Assembly: GCA_965204775.1 (NCBI GenBank)
Contig: CBDBFH010000023.1
Coordinates: 1-64,000, forward strand
Origin: CBDBFH01 sp965204775
GTDB lineage: Bacteria; Pseudomonadota; Alphaproteobacteria; JAPOUT01; G958296285
Reading direction: 5' to 3'
Length of the DNA: 64,000 nucleotides
This document shows positions 24,160 through 32,713 of this stretch, piece by piece. The notes under the pieces are model-generated. The model was not told where the DNA came from. It ran no database searches and saw nothing but the letters and a program-made list of their open reading frames with translations. Positions within the stretch are counted from its first letter, which is position 1, and each line of letters starts with the position of its first letter. The position numbers and the translations under genes are program-made.

Positions 24160-24685
24160 CGGCGAGGTCGCCGGCGGCCCATCCGATCCAGAGGGGGAGT
24201 TGGAGGCGGAGCGGGCCGAGGCCGTAATCGGCGCGGGGGGTGGTTCCGGCGAAGGCGAGGGCGAAGAAGAGGGCGGTGTCGCAAAGCGAGGCGAGCGCTG
24301 AGGAGACGAGGGGGGCGCGCCACCAGGCGTAGTGGCGCAGGCGGTGGAAGATGCGGATATCGAGGAGTTGGGCGATCAGGAAGGCGGCGCCGGAGGCGAG
24401 GGCGACGCGCAGGCTTGGGCCCAGCGCCGCCGAGAGGAGGAGGGCCGGAGGAAAGGCCAGATAAACGATCATGCGGGCGGCGCGTGGGCCGTGGAAGCGA
24501 TTGACCAGATCGGTGATCAGGAACGTGGCCGGATAGACGAAGGCGGCCCAGGTGAGCAGGGCCTCCAGGCCCAGCGGGGTGAAGGGGTATTGGACGAGGA
24601 TGTTGGAGAGCGCGATGACGCCGATCATGCCGGCGCCGGCGAGGGCCGGCGCCAGGCGGCGGCGCGGGGCGGGCGGGGCGCTCAA
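24023..24685 (-). CDS. VUT-family queuosine precursor transporter
   Basis: 220 aa from TTG 24685, which overlaps the rpmB stop as TTGA; the next in-frame ATG is at MIGVIALSN. Six hydrophobic helices with NILVQYPF, YPATFLITDLVNRFHGPRAA, and RHYAWWRAPLVSSALASLCDTALFFALAF match the YhhQ/VUT family that imports preQ0/preQ1 for tRNA queuosine. The last 20 or so residues (TRSATTQTNPPAPQ) look foreign and overlap the cobT tail on the other strand. Confidence 0.8.
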   Translation of the reverse strand: MSAPPAPRRRLAPALAGAGMIGVIALSNILVQYPFTPLGLEALLTWAAFVYPATFLITDLVNRFHGPRAARMIVYLAFPPALLLSAALGPSLRVALASGAAFLIAQLLDIRIFHRLRHYAWWRAPLVSSALASLCDTALFFALAFAGTTPRADYGLGPLRLQLPLWIGWAAGDLAVKLLLAPALLVPYRALLAVVKTRSATTQTNPPAPQSSHPLTGPRQ

Positions 24686-24987
24686 CGGGAAGCGGCGGGC
24701 TGCGCGGCGGTCTGTTTGAGGAGGATGGCTTTTTTGTAGCGGCGGGCGCGCGCGGAGAGTTTGGCGTCCGGGGCTTTGCGCAGATAGGCGTCGAGGCCGC
24801 CGCGATGCTCGACCGAGCGCAGGGCGGCGGCGCTGATCTTGAGGGGGAGGCGGCGGCCCAGAGTCTCGCTGTCCAGATGGACCCGGCACAGATTGGGCAG
24901 GAAGCGGCGCAGGGTGCGGTTATGGGCATGGCTGACATTTCTGCCGGTCATGGGGCCTATTCCGGTCAATTCGCAGCGCCGGGCCAT
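24682..24987 (-). CDS. rpmB: 50S ribosomal protein L28
   Basis: 101 aa from ATG 24987. Begins MARRCELTGIGPMTGRNVSH with the usual SHAHNRTLRRFLPNL and LKISAAALRSVEHRGGLDAYL. The roughly 100-aa length with a C-terminal helix (ARRYKKAILLKQ) is the alphaproteobacterial form. Translationally coupled to the queuosine transporter gene. Confidence 0.95.
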   Translation of the reverse strand: MARRCELTGIGPMTGRNVSHAHNRTLRRFLPNLCRVHLDSETLGRRLPLKISAAALRSVEHRGGLDAYLRKAPDAKLSARARRYKKAILLKQTAAQPAASR

Positions 24988-25107
24988 GAGGTAAAACTCC
25001 GCTTGGGGCAAGGGCGGTATAAGGCGGCGGGGCCGGGGCGTCAAGCCCGGCGGGGGGCAGGCCCCGTGCCTGATTTGAGGAGGCCAGGAGGTGAGACGCG
25101 CGGGCGC

Positions 25108-25986
25108 CTACCAGGTCAGAACCGGCATATAGGCGTCCGGAACGAAACCGGCCCGGCGGCAGAAGGCCGCAACCTCTTCCGCCTCCGCCTCGCCAAGTTG
25201 GCGGCGGGCAAGGCCGCCGGTGATAAACAGGCTGTCCAGGCCGTAATCGCCCGCGCCCTTGATATCGGTCTCAAGCCCGTCGCCGATCGCCAGAATCCGC
25301 CCCGCCCCGCCAAGCAGAGCGCAGGCGCGGTCATAAATTGGCCGGTGAGGCTTGCCAAAATAATCGACCCTGCCCCCAAGACCTTCATAAAGCCGGGCAA
25401 GCGCCCCGGCGCAGGGGATCGTCTGCTCGCCCCGCATAACCTCAATATCGGGATTGGCGCAGACCATGGGAAGATCGCGCGCGCGCGCGCGCGCCAGCAC
25501 GGGGCGGTAATCTTCTGCGCTCTCGTGCACATCATCGCGCAGGCCGGTGCACAGAATGAACGCGGCCTCGTCAAGATCGCCGCAGGCAAGAGGCGCGCCG
25601 GCAAACAGGGGGCGGTCGCGGTCCGGGCCCAGATGATGGCACACGGCGCCATAAACGCCCCTGTCCAGAGCCGCACGCACCGCATCGCCCGACGTGACGA
25701 CAGCGTCATAAGCCTGCGGCGGAACCCCAATCTGCGCCAATTGCTCCCGGATCACCCCGGCAGGCCGGGGCGCGTTGGAGAGCAGGACAACTTCTCCGCC
25801 CCCGGCGCGGAAACGGGCGAGAGCCTCGCAGGCCGCCGGAAACGGGCGGGCCCCGTTATGAAGCACACCCCAGACATCGCACAAGATGCCGGTATAAGAC
25901 CCGGCGGCCTCGCGCAGACCCCGCCCGCGCCGTGGGCGCGCTTGCGCCCCGGGGCCGCCCGGCTTATAACCGCAAGACGCGGTCAT
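25108..25986 (-). CDS. HAD-superfamily class IIA phosphatase (TIGR01459-type)
   Basis: 292 aa. HAD motif I DVWGVLHNG (CDVWGV form, with nucleophile Asp), motif II LLSNAPRP, motif III Lys in YFGKPHRPIYDRA, and motif IV GDGLETDIKGA. Cap type C2. These are NagD/pyridoxal-phosphatase relatives; the alphaproteobacterial subfamily has no firm substrate. A 19-nt alternating C/G run (25476-25494) codes for ARARAR. It diverges from rpmE across 45 bp. Confidence 0.88.
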   Translation of the reverse strand: MTASCGYKPGGPGAQARPRRGRGLREAAGSYTGILCDVWGVLHNGARPFPAACEALARFRAGGGEVVLLSNAPRPAGVIREQLAQIGVPPQAYDAVVTSGDAVRAALDRGVYGAVCHHLGPDRDRPLFAGAPLACGDLDEAAFILCTGLRDDVHESAEDYRPVLARARARDLPMVCANPDIEVMRGEQTIPCAGALARLYEGLGGRVDYFGKPHRPIYDRACALLGGAGRILAIGDGLETDIKGAGDYGLDSLFITGGLARRQLGEAEAEEVAAFCRRAGFVPDAYMPVLTW

Positions 25987-26031
25987 CGCCTGCCGCTAAC
26001 GATTGCGCGAAACAAATTCCGGTTTCCTGGC

Positions 26032-26286
26032 ATGAAAAAAAACCTTCACCCCGATTATCACGACATCACGGTCGTCCTGACCGACAAAACCAGCTTCCGC
26101 ACCCGGTCGACCTATGGCAAGGCCGGCGAACGTCTGGTTCTCGACATTGATCCTGCCACCCATCCGGCCTGGACGGGCGGGGGGCAGCATTTGGTCGACC
26201 GGGGCGGCCAGTTGAGCAAGTTCAACAAAAGATACCGGGATTTCAACCTGAAAGCGGGTTCGGGCGGCGGGACGGGGGCGTCCTGA
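26032..26286 (+). CDS. rpmE: 50S ribosomal protein L31
   Basis: 84 aa. MKKNLHPDYHDITVVLTDKT, STYGKAGERLVLDIDPATHP and the terminal KFNKRYRDF are L31 signatures. The zinc-binding Cys residues are absent (C-minus form), common in alphaproteobacteria. A Gly-rich tail follows (GSGGGTGAS). trcR follows after 9 bp. Confidence 0.93.
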   Translation: MKKNLHPDYHDITVVLTDKTSFRTRSTYGKAGERLVLDIDPATHPAWTGGGQHLVDRGGQLSKFNKRYRDFNLKAGSGGGTGAS

Positions 26287-26295
26287 GGAGGGCAG

Positions 26296-27009
26296 ATGGA
26301 CCGCCCCTTGATGCCGCAGGCCACGGCGATCTGGCTGATTGAGAATACGGCGCTGACGTTTGAGCAGATTGGCGATTTTTGCGGCCTGCATCTTCTGGAG
26401 ATTGAGGGGATCGCCAATGAGGATGTGGCGCAGGGGATTCGGGGGATTGACCCGGTGGCGTCGGGCCAGACGACGCGGGCGGATCTGGAGCGCTGCGCGC
26501 GCGACCCCGGCGAGCGTCTGAAGATGGCGCCGCCGCGCGCCGACTTGCCGGAGTTGAAGCGGCGGCGGGGTCCGCGTTACACGCCGTTGAGTCAAAGGCG
26601 CGACCGGCCTGATGCGATTGCCTGGCTGGTTCGCAATCATGCGGAGTTGACGGACGGGCAGATCAGCCGTCTGGTGGGGACGACCAAGGCGACGATTGTT
26701 CAGATTCGGGACCGGACGCATTGGAACACGGCGAATATCAAGCCGGTGGATCCTGTGACGCTGGGTTTGTGCAGTCAGGTGGAGCTGGACGCGGCGCTGG
26801 CCAAGGCGGCGCGGGCGGCGGCGCGCGGGCGCGGGAAGAAGACGGAGGCGGAAGCGGAGGCGGCCCCGGCGGCGGCCCCGGTGGCGGTGGAGTCCGGCGC
26901 TTCGGCGCAGGTGGAGAAGGCGGAGAGGACGCCGGAGAAGACGCCGGAGAAGAAGTATGATCCGGCTTCGGTCTTTGCCAAATTGAAGGAGGACCGGGAG
27001 GGGGAGTGA
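26296..27009 (+). CDS. trcR: TrcR-type cell-cycle transcriptional regulator (DUF1013)
   Basis: 237 aa. The DUF1013 core includes PLMPQATAIWLIENTALTFE, QIGDFCGLHLLEIEGIANED, and QISRLVGTTKATIVQIRDRTHWN with two helix-turn-helix-like parts. Restricted to alphaproteobacteria, where it is linked to cell-cycle gene control. The C-terminal third is low-complexity (AEAEAAPAAAPVAVES). The stop overlaps the GTG of purE by 4 bp. Confidence 0.88.
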   Translation: MDRPLMPQATAIWLIENTALTFEQIGDFCGLHLLEIEGIANEDVAQGIRGIDPVASGQTTRADLERCARDPGERLKMAPPRADLPELKRRRGPRYTPLSQRRDRPDAIAWLVRNHAELTDGQISRLVGTTKATIVQIRDRTHWNTANIKPVDPVTLGLCSQVELDAALAKAARAAARGRGKKTEAEAEAAPAAAPVAVESGASAQVEKAERTPEKTPEKKYDPASVFAKLKEDREGE

Positions 27010-27503
27010 GCCGGGGCGCGCCACAGGTTGGGATCATCATGGGCAGCCGTTCGGACTGGCCGGCGATGAAGCCCGCCGCGGATATTTTGCAGACATTGCA
27101 GGTTTCGCATGAGTGCCGGATTGTCTCGGCGCACCGGACGCCGGAGCGGCTTTACGCCTATGCGCGCGGGGCGCAGGAGCGTGGTTTGCAGGTGGTGATT
27201 GCCGGAGCCGGGGGCGCGGCGCATTTGCCGGGGATGACGGCGGCGCTGACTCCGCTGCCGGTCTTTGCGGTTCCGATTGAGACCGAGGCCCTGTCGGGTC
27301 TGGACAGTCTTTTGTCGATTGTGCAGATGCCGGGGGGGGTTCCGGTCGGGACGCTGGCGGTGGGCGCGGCGGGGGCGTTGAATGCCGGGCTGCTGGCGGC
27401 GGCGGTGTTGGGGCTTGCTGATTCCGGTCTTGCCGCCCGTCTGGCGCGCTGGCGTCAGGAGCAAAGCCGGTCGGTCGGCGAGCGTCCCGATACGGGGTCA
27501 TGA
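27006..27503 (+). CDS. purE: N5-carboxyaminoimidazole ribonucleotide mutase
   Basis: 165 aa from GTG 27006. Class I PurE motifs: GIIMGSRSDWPAM, SAHRTPERLYAYA, AGAGGAAHLPGM and AVGAAGALNAGLLA. Rearranges N5-CAIR to CAIR in purine synthesis, using the product of PurK encoded next (4-bp ATGA overlap). The start codon overlaps the trcR stop. Confidence 0.94.
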   Translation: MSRGAPQVGIIMGSRSDWPAMKPAADILQTLQVSHECRIVSAHRTPERLYAYARGAQERGLQVVIAGAGGAAHLPGMTAALTPLPVFAVPIETEALSGLDSLLSIVQMPGGVPVGTLAVGAAGALNAGLLAAAVLGLADSGLAARLARWRQEQSRSVGERPDTGS

Positions 27504-28627
27504 GCCGGGCGGCGGGCGGGGGGCGTCTGCCGGTGCCTCCCGGCGGCCGGATCGGCATTTTGGGCGGCGGGCAGTTGGGCCGGATGCTGGCGATGGCGGC
27601 GGCCCGCCTGGGTTTTTCGGTCTGGATTTACTGTCCGGAGGAGTCGGTGGCGGCGCAGACGGCGGCGCGCCATATTGCGGCGGGTTATGCGGACGAGGCG
27701 GCGCTGGCCGGCTTTGCCGAGGCGTGTGATGTGATCACCTTTGAGTTTGAGAATATTCCTCTGGCGAGTCTTGCGTTTTTGGGCGGGCGGGCTTTGGTTC
27801 GGCCCGGTGCGGAGAGTCTGCGGATAACGCAAGACCGCCTTTTGGAGAAGCGTTTCGTGCAATCGGCGGGGATCGGGCTGGCGGGGTTTGCGCCGGTGGA
27901 CGGGGAGCGGGATTTGGAAGCGGGGCTGGCGGCGGCCGGCCTGCCGGCGATTTTGAAGACGCGGCGGGCGGGCTATGACGGCAGGGGCCAGCGGGCGGTG
28001 GCCTCGCGTGCGGCGGCGCGCGCGGCGTTGCGCGAACTGGGCGGGGGGGACTGCGTTTTAGAGCAGCGGATTGCGTTTGACTGCGAGATTGCGCTGATCG
28101 GCGTGCGCGGCGCGGATGGCGGGTTTTGCGCCTATGATCCGGTTGAGACGCTGCACGCCGGGGGGATTTTGCGCCAGGCGCGCGCGCCGGCGCAGATCGC
28201 GCCGGATTTGCGGGGCAAGGCGGAGGCAACCGCGCGCCGGATTGCCGAGGGTCTGGATCATATCGGGGTTCTGGCGGTTGAGATGTTTTGCGCCGGGGGC
28301 GATCTGCTGGTCAACGAGATTGCGCCGCGGGTTCACAATTCGGGTCACTGGACGCTGGAGGCCTGCGCGATCAGTCAGTTTGAGCAGCACATCCGGGCGA
28401 TTTGCGGCTGGCCGGCGGGTTCGGCGTCGCGGCATTCGGATGCGCAGATGCGCAATCTTCTGGGCGAGGAAGGCGGGGCGTGGGAGTCGGTGGCGGCGCA
28501 GAGCGGGGCGGCGCTGCATCTGTACGGCAAGCAGGCCAGACCGGGGCGCAAGGTCGGCCATGTGACGCGGCTTTATCCTTTGGGGGCGCTTGATCGCCGG
28601 GGCGGGGCGGCGCGGGAGGCGGGATAG
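27500..28627 (+). CDS. purK: 5-(carboxyamino)imidazole ribonucleotide synthase
   Basis: 375 aa. ATP-grasp enzyme: GILGGGQLGRMLAMAAARLG, RITQDRLLEKRF, LKTRRAGYDGRGQ, VNEIAPRVHNSGHWTLEA. ATP-dependent carboxylation of AIR to N5-CAIR. ATG overlaps the purE stop. The 3' end overlaps that of coq9 by 55 bp, and the last residues (GGAAREAG) may be an extension. Confidence 0.94.
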   Translation: MSRAAGGGRLPVPPGGRIGILGGGQLGRMLAMAAARLGFSVWIYCPEESVAAQTAARHIAAGYADEAALAGFAEACDVITFEFENIPLASLAFLGGRALVRPGAESLRITQDRLLEKRFVQSAGIGLAGFAPVDGERDLEAGLAAAGLPAILKTRRAGYDGRGQRAVASRAAARAALRELGGGDCVLEQRIAFDCEIALIGVRGADGGFCAYDPVETLHAGGILRQARAPAQIAPDLRGKAEATARRIAEGLDHIGVLAVEMFCAGGDLLVNEIAPRVHNSGHWTLEACAISQFEQHIRAICGWPAGSASRHSDAQMRNLLGEEGGAWESVAAQSGAALHLYGKQARPGRKVGHVTRLYPLGALDRRGGAAREAG

Positions 28628-29313
28628 CGCCACCCGGCGAGGGCTTCGGCTATGGCGTTGGGCAGGGCATCGGAGCGCAGGGCGCGGGCGAGGCGGCCCA
28701 GCGCCCCGCCCCACTGGACGACACTGCCGATCTGGCGCTGAATGAAGTCGGCGGTTTCGCTTTTTCCGGCGCTGGAGTCGTTGAGCCAGACGGCCAGACT
28801 CTGGGCGATGACCGGGGCGAGGAGGGCGCGCTTGGAGTAATAGTTGAAGTCGGTGGAGGCGTCGCCGCTGGCCCGCCAGATGGCGTCGGAGGAGGCGGCC
28901 AGCGCGCGCAGGCCGGTCGGAATGCAAGGGGGCAGCGCAAAGAAGACAGCCAGCCGCCGCACGGCCTCTTGATGGGGCAAGGCGAGGGCGAGGCGGGCGC
29001 GCAGGAAGAAGGCGACTTTATCGCGCACCCGTTCGGGCAGGCGGGCGGGATCAAGGCGGGCGGCGTCTTCGAGCAGCTGCCGGTCGCCCTCGGCGGAGAA
29101 ATAAAGGGCGAGATCGCAGATTCCGGCGGGGAACAGGGCGCGGACCTGTTTGGGTTCCAGCCCGGCCTTGCGCCCGGCCTGGGCGAGCAGGGCCGAGGTC
29201 CAGCCCAGATTGGTGACTTCGGGCAGGGCGGCGTCGAGCAGGCGGCGGCGGAGGCCGGCGGAGCGTGTTTTGGGGGCGGCAGGCATGGGCAACACTGAGT
29301 GAGTGGGAGACAC
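28573..29313 (-). CDS. COQ9-family ubiquinone biosynthesis protein
   Basis: 246 aa; TetR-like N-terminal helices then the COQ9 domain with FPAGICDLALYFSAEGDRQL, ASSDAIWRASGDASTDFNYYSKRALLAPV and WRY. COQ9 proteins bind lipids and help COQ7-type hydroxylation of ubiquinone precursors. Restricted to alphaproteobacteria and mitochondria, a taxonomic marker. Divergent pairing with rpsU is typical. A second ATG at 29286 could be the start. Confidence 0.88.
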   Translation of the reverse strand: MSPTHSVLPMPAAPKTRSAGLRRRLLDAALPEVTNLGWTSALLAQAGRKAGLEPKQVRALFPAGICDLALYFSAEGDRQLLEDAARLDPARLPERVRDKVAFFLRARLALALPHQEAVRRLAVFFALPPCIPTGLRALAASSDAIWRASGDASTDFNYYSKRALLAPVIAQSLAVWLNDSSAGKSETADFIQRQIGSVVQWGGALGRLARALRSDALPNAIAEALAGWRYPASRAAPPRRSSAPKG

Positions 29314-29431
29314 CCGGCATATCGCCTCTGGACAGGCCGGTCAATATCTGATAGAGCCTGCCGCTTTGATGGCTGGCGCGGGCGGGGGTTTTCCCGTCCG
29401 GCGTTTTTCGTCTGATGAGGATATTTGTCTT

Positions 29432-29683
29432 TTGACCATTCAAGTTGTTGTTCGCGACAATAATGTCGAGCAGGCGCTGAAGGCGCTGAAGCGCAAATTG
29501 CAGCGCGAGGGCGTGTTTCGCGAGATCAAGCTGCGCCATTACTACGAGAAGCCGACGCAAAAGCGCACCCGCGAGAAGGCGGAGGCGATCCGGCGTTTGC
29601 GCAAGTTGGCGCGCAAGCGGGCGATGCGCGAGGGTCTGCTGACGAGCGGGGGCCGGAGCGGGGTTCGCCTGCCCCGGCGCTAG
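29432..29683 (+). CDS. rpsU: 30S ribosomal protein S21
   Basis: 83 aa from TTG 29432 with GATGAGGA upstream; homology starts at TIQVVVRDNNVEQALKAL, and the longer reading frame upstream is not family-like. KLQREGVFREIKLRHYYEKP and RKLARKRAMREGL follow. Binds the 30S subunit near the anti-Shine-Dalgarno. The 3' end overlaps that of pntB by 4 bp on the opposite strand. Confidence 0.92.
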   Translation: MTIQVVVRDNNVEQALKALKRKLQREGVFREIKLRHYYEKPTQKRTREKAEAIRRLRKLARKRAMREGLLTSGGRSGVRLPRR

Positions 29684-31086
29684 GCGAGCGCCTTGACGAT
29701 TCCCTCGACCATTTTTTTGGCGTCGCCGAACAGCATCATCGTATTGTCGCGGAAGAAGAGGCGGTTGGAGATTCCGGCATAGCCTGCGCCCAGGCCGCGC
29801 TTGACGAAGAGGACGGTGGCGGCCTTGCCGACGTCGAGGACGGGCATTCCGAAGATGGGGCTTTGAGGGTCGTCGCGCGCGGCGGGGTTGGTCACGTCAT
29901 TGGCGCCGATGACGAAGGCGACGTCGGTCTGGGCGAAGGCGTTGTTGATGTCTTCCAGTTCGAAGACTTCGTCATAGGGGACATTGGCTTCGGCGAGGAG
30001 GACGTTCATATGTCCGGGCATGCGCCCGGCGACGGGGTGGATGGCGTAGGAGAGTTTGACTCCGGCGCTTTTGAGGGCGTCGGCCATTTCGCGCAGGGCG
30101 TGCTGTGCCTGGGCGACGGCCATGCCGTAGCCGGGGACGACGACCACCGATCCGGCATTGGCGAGGATGAAGGCGGCGTCTTCGGCGCTGCCGCGCTTGA
30201 CGGGGCGCTCGCCGCCGGTTTGGGCGGCGGTCTCGTCGCCGCCGAAGCCGCCGAGGATGACGCTGAAGAAGGAGCGGTTCATGCCGCGGCACATGATGTA
30301 GGAGAGGATGGCGCCCGAGGCCCCGACCAGCGCGCCGGTGATGATCAGGGCCATATTGGAGAGGGTGAATCCGATTCCGGCGGCGGCCCATCCGGAATAG
30401 GAGTTGAGCATGGAGATGACGACGGGCATATCGGCGCCGCCGATGGGGATGATCAGGAGGATTCCGATCAGGAAGGCGAGGAGGGTGACGAGGAGGAAGA
30501 CGGCGAGGCTGGGCTGCCCGGCGGAGAGGGTGAGGAAGAGGATTCCGGCGAGGATGGCGAGCGCGATCAGGGCGTTGATTACGTGGCGGGCGGGGAGGAG
30601 GCGGGGGGCGCCGGACATGAGTCCCTGCAATTTGGCGAAGGCGATGATGGATCCGGAGAAGGTGATCGCGCCGATGACCGATCCCAGCGCCATTTCGAGC
30701 ATGCTGACGGGGCGGATTCCGCCATTGGGGTGTGCGATCTGGAAGGCGGCGGGGGAGAAGAAGGCGGCCAGGGCGACCAGGACGGCGGCGAGGCCGACGA
30801 GGGAATGGAAGGCGGCGACGAGTTGGGGCATGGCGGTCATCGGGATTCGGTAGGCGATGAGCGCGCCGAGCGCGCCGCCGGCGAGGACGGCGAGCGCGAT
30901 CAGGCCGAGGATGGCCGGGGCATGGGACTGGAGGAGGAAGAAGGTGGTGACGACGGCGACGGCCATTCCGGCCATTCCGGCGAGGTTGCCGCGCCGGGAG
31001 GATTCCGGTGAGGCGAGGCCGCGCAAGGCGAGGATGAAGAGGACGCCGGCGGCCAGATAGAGGAGGGCGGCGAGGTTGGGGTTCAT
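29680..31086 (-). CDS. pntB: NAD(P) transhydrogenase subunit beta
   Basis: 468 aa. About nine membrane helices, then the NADP-binding dIII domain with VVVPGYGMAVAQAQHALREM, IHPVAGRMPGHMNVLLAEA, and GANDVTNPAARDDP. Couples hydride transfer between NADH and NADP+ to proton entry. Follows pntAb by 3 bp in the operon coxIV-pntAa-pntAb-pntB. Confidence 0.95.
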   Translation of the reverse strand: MNPNLAALLYLAAGVLFILALRGLASPESSRRGNLAGMAGMAVAVVTTFFLLQSHAPAILGLIALAVLAGGALGALIAYRIPMTAMPQLVAAFHSLVGLAAVLVALAAFFSPAAFQIAHPNGGIRPVSMLEMALGSVIGAITFSGSIIAFAKLQGLMSGAPRLLPARHVINALIALAILAGILFLTLSAGQPSLAVFLLVTLLAFLIGILLIIPIGGADMPVVISMLNSYSGWAAAGIGFTLSNMALIITGALVGASGAILSYIMCRGMNRSFFSVILGGFGGDETAAQTGGERPVKRGSAEDAAFILANAGSVVVVPGYGMAVAQAQHALREMADALKSAGVKLSYAIHPVAGRMPGHMNVLLAEANVPYDEVFELEDINNAFAQTDVAFVIGANDVTNPAARDDPQSPIFGMPVLDVGKAATVLFVKRGLGAGYAGISNRLFFRDNTMMLFGDAKKMVEGIVKALA

Positions 31087-31089
31087 CGC

Positions 31090-31398
31090 TCAGCGCTCTT
31101 TTTTGCGGTACATGGCGAGCATTCTGGCGGTGACGAGGAAGCCGCCGAAGATATTGACGCAGGCCATGACCAGGGCGCAAAAGCCGAGGATGCGCGACAG
31201 GCGCGAAGCGCCGCCGAGGCTCTCGACGCCGACCGCGATCAGCGCGCCGACCACGATCACCGAGGAGATGGCGTTGGTCACCGACATCAGCGGGGTGTGG
31301 AGGGCGGGGGTCACCGACCAGACGACGTAATAGCCGACGAAGATGGCCAGGATGAAAATGCTGAGCAGGAAGAGGCCCGGCTCGACGGCGAGGGTCAT
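31090..31398 (-). CDS. pntAb: NAD(P) transhydrogenase subunit alpha part 2 (membrane)
   Basis: 102 aa with three hydrophobic helices; VTPALHTPLMSVTNAISSVIVVGAL is the family signature. In alphaproteobacteria the alpha subunit is split in two genes, as here. Overlaps pntAa by 4 bp. Confidence 0.93.
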   Translation of the reverse strand: MTLAVEPGLFLLSIFILAIFVGYYVVWSVTPALHTPLMSVTNAISSVIVVGALIAVGVESLGGASRLSRILGFCALVMACVNIFGGFLVTARMLAMYRKKER

Positions 31399-32516
31399 GA
31401 TCGGGCCTCCGGTCCGGCGCGGGCGGGGGTTTGGCGGCTGCGGGCGATGGCGGTGGCGGCGATGATTTCGTCGTCCCAGTCGACGGCAAGCGTTTTGTTT
31501 TGGGGGTCGATCATGGGGGCGATGAAATTATAGAGGTTTCGGGCATAGAGGGCGCTGGCGTCGGCGGCGATCATTCCGGCCATATTGAGGGGGGCGAGGA
31601 TGGCGACGCCGGATTCGCGCACGGTCTGGCCGGGCTGTGACAAGGCGCAGTTGCCGCCCTGGGGCGCGGCGAGATCGACGATCACCGATCCCGGCTTCAT
31701 GCTGCGCACCATTTCGGGGCTGATCAGGCGCGGGGCGGGCTTGCCGGGGATCAGGGCGGTGCAGATGACGATATCCTGGCGGGCGATAGTCCGGGCGATG
31801 AGTTCGGCCTGGCGGCGCTGATAGTCCCGGCTCATTTCGCGGGCGTATCCGGCTTCGGTTTCGGCGGCTTCTTCGGCGGCGTCCTCGACCATGACGAATT
31901 CTGCGCCCAGGCTTTCGATCTGCTCGCCGGCGGCGCGGCGGACATCGGTGGCGCTGACCCGCGCGCCGAGGCGGCGGGCGGTGGCGATGGCCTGCAATCC
32001 GGCGACGCCTGCGCCCATCACGAAGAGGCGGGCGGGGGCGACGGTTCCGGCGGCGGTCATCATCATGGGAAAGGCGCGCGCGAAGCAGGCGGCGGCTTCG
32101 ATCACGGCCCGGTATCCGGCGAGGTTGGCCTGCGAGGACAAGGCGTCCATCGACTGGGCGCGGGTGATGCGGGGCAGGCGCTCCAGCGCGAAGGCGGACA
32201 GCCCGGCGCCGGCGAATTGGGCGGCGGCTTCGGGTCTGTGGGGTTCGAGGAGTCCGGCGAGGACCGCGCCTTTTTTCATCCGGGCCAGGTGCGGGGCGGC
32301 GGGCGGACGCACCGCGAGGACGATGTCGGCCTGGGCGAGGATTTGGGGATCGTCGAAGAACTTTACGCCGGCTGCTTCATAGTCTGCGGCGGCGAAGGGG
32401 GCGGGGCTGCGCTCCAGCATGGGGGTCAGGCCGAGGGCGGCGAATTTGCGGGCGGTTTCGGGCGAGAGCGCACAGCGCGGCTCGCCTTGCGCCTCCTTGA
32501 GGGCGATGAGTTTCAT
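31395..32516 (-). CDS. pntAa: NAD(P) transhydrogenase subunit alpha part 1 (NAD-binding)
   Basis: 373 aa soluble dI domain. Features: EAQGEPRCALSPETARKFAALG, RITRAQSMDALSSQANLAGYRAV, and the Rossmann motif VMGAGVAGLQAIATARRLGA. Its ATG lies in the stop of the small COX IV-like gene (TGATG), so the two are coupled. Confidence 0.95.
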   Translation of the reverse strand: MKLIALKEAQGEPRCALSPETARKFAALGLTPMLERSPAPFAAADYEAAGVKFFDDPQILAQADIVLAVRPPAAPHLARMKKGAVLAGLLEPHRPEAAAQFAGAGLSAFALERLPRITRAQSMDALSSQANLAGYRAVIEAAACFARAFPMMMTAAGTVAPARLFVMGAGVAGLQAIATARRLGARVSATDVRRAAGEQIESLGAEFVMVEDAAEEAAETEAGYAREMSRDYQRRQAELIARTIARQDIVICTALIPGKPAPRLISPEMVRSMKPGSVIVDLAAPQGGNCALSQPGQTVRESGVAILAPLNMAGMIAADASALYARNLYNFIAPMIDPQNKTLAVDWDDEIIAATAIARSRQTPARAGPEARS

Positions 32517-32674
32517 CAGACGAGCAGCACGGCCATCAGGAGCAGGATGACGGCCGCAACGCCGCCCGAGATGGCGAGGAAGCGCACGAAGCCGGCATAT
32601 CCCCGGATATGCATCTGCGCGTCCATCTCGCGATGCCAGCCGCGCGGTTTGGAAGAAGCGCCCTTGCCCGCCAT
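32516..32674 (-). CDS. aa3-type cytochrome c oxidase subunit IV-like protein
   Basis: 52 aa: a hydrophilic start with HREMDAQMHIRGYAGFVRF, then one hydrophobic helix (ISGGVAAVILLLMAVLLV). The pattern His-...-Asp-Met-...-His-...-Tyr-Gly-Phe and its place immediately upstream of pntA match the tiny alphaproteobacterial COX IV subunit. The rest of the oxidase is not in the window. Confidence 0.8.
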   Translation of the reverse strand: MAGKGASSKPRGWHREMDAQMHIRGYAGFVRFLAISGGVAAVILLLMAVLLV

Positions 32675-32713
32675 GATCGGGGATTATAGCAGAACGGGGC
32701 GGGGGCGGACGAT

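Noticed and set aside
24805..26031. Long plus-strand frame running into rpmE
   Set aside because: Only the last 84 codons (rpmE) are real; the rest is antisense to rpmB and the HAD gene, both with strong motifs.
29972..31489. 505-codon minus-strand frame overlapping pntB and pntAb
   Set aside because: Same strand but shifted frame; His/Arg/Pro-rich nonsense, while pntB and pntAb have intact signatures.
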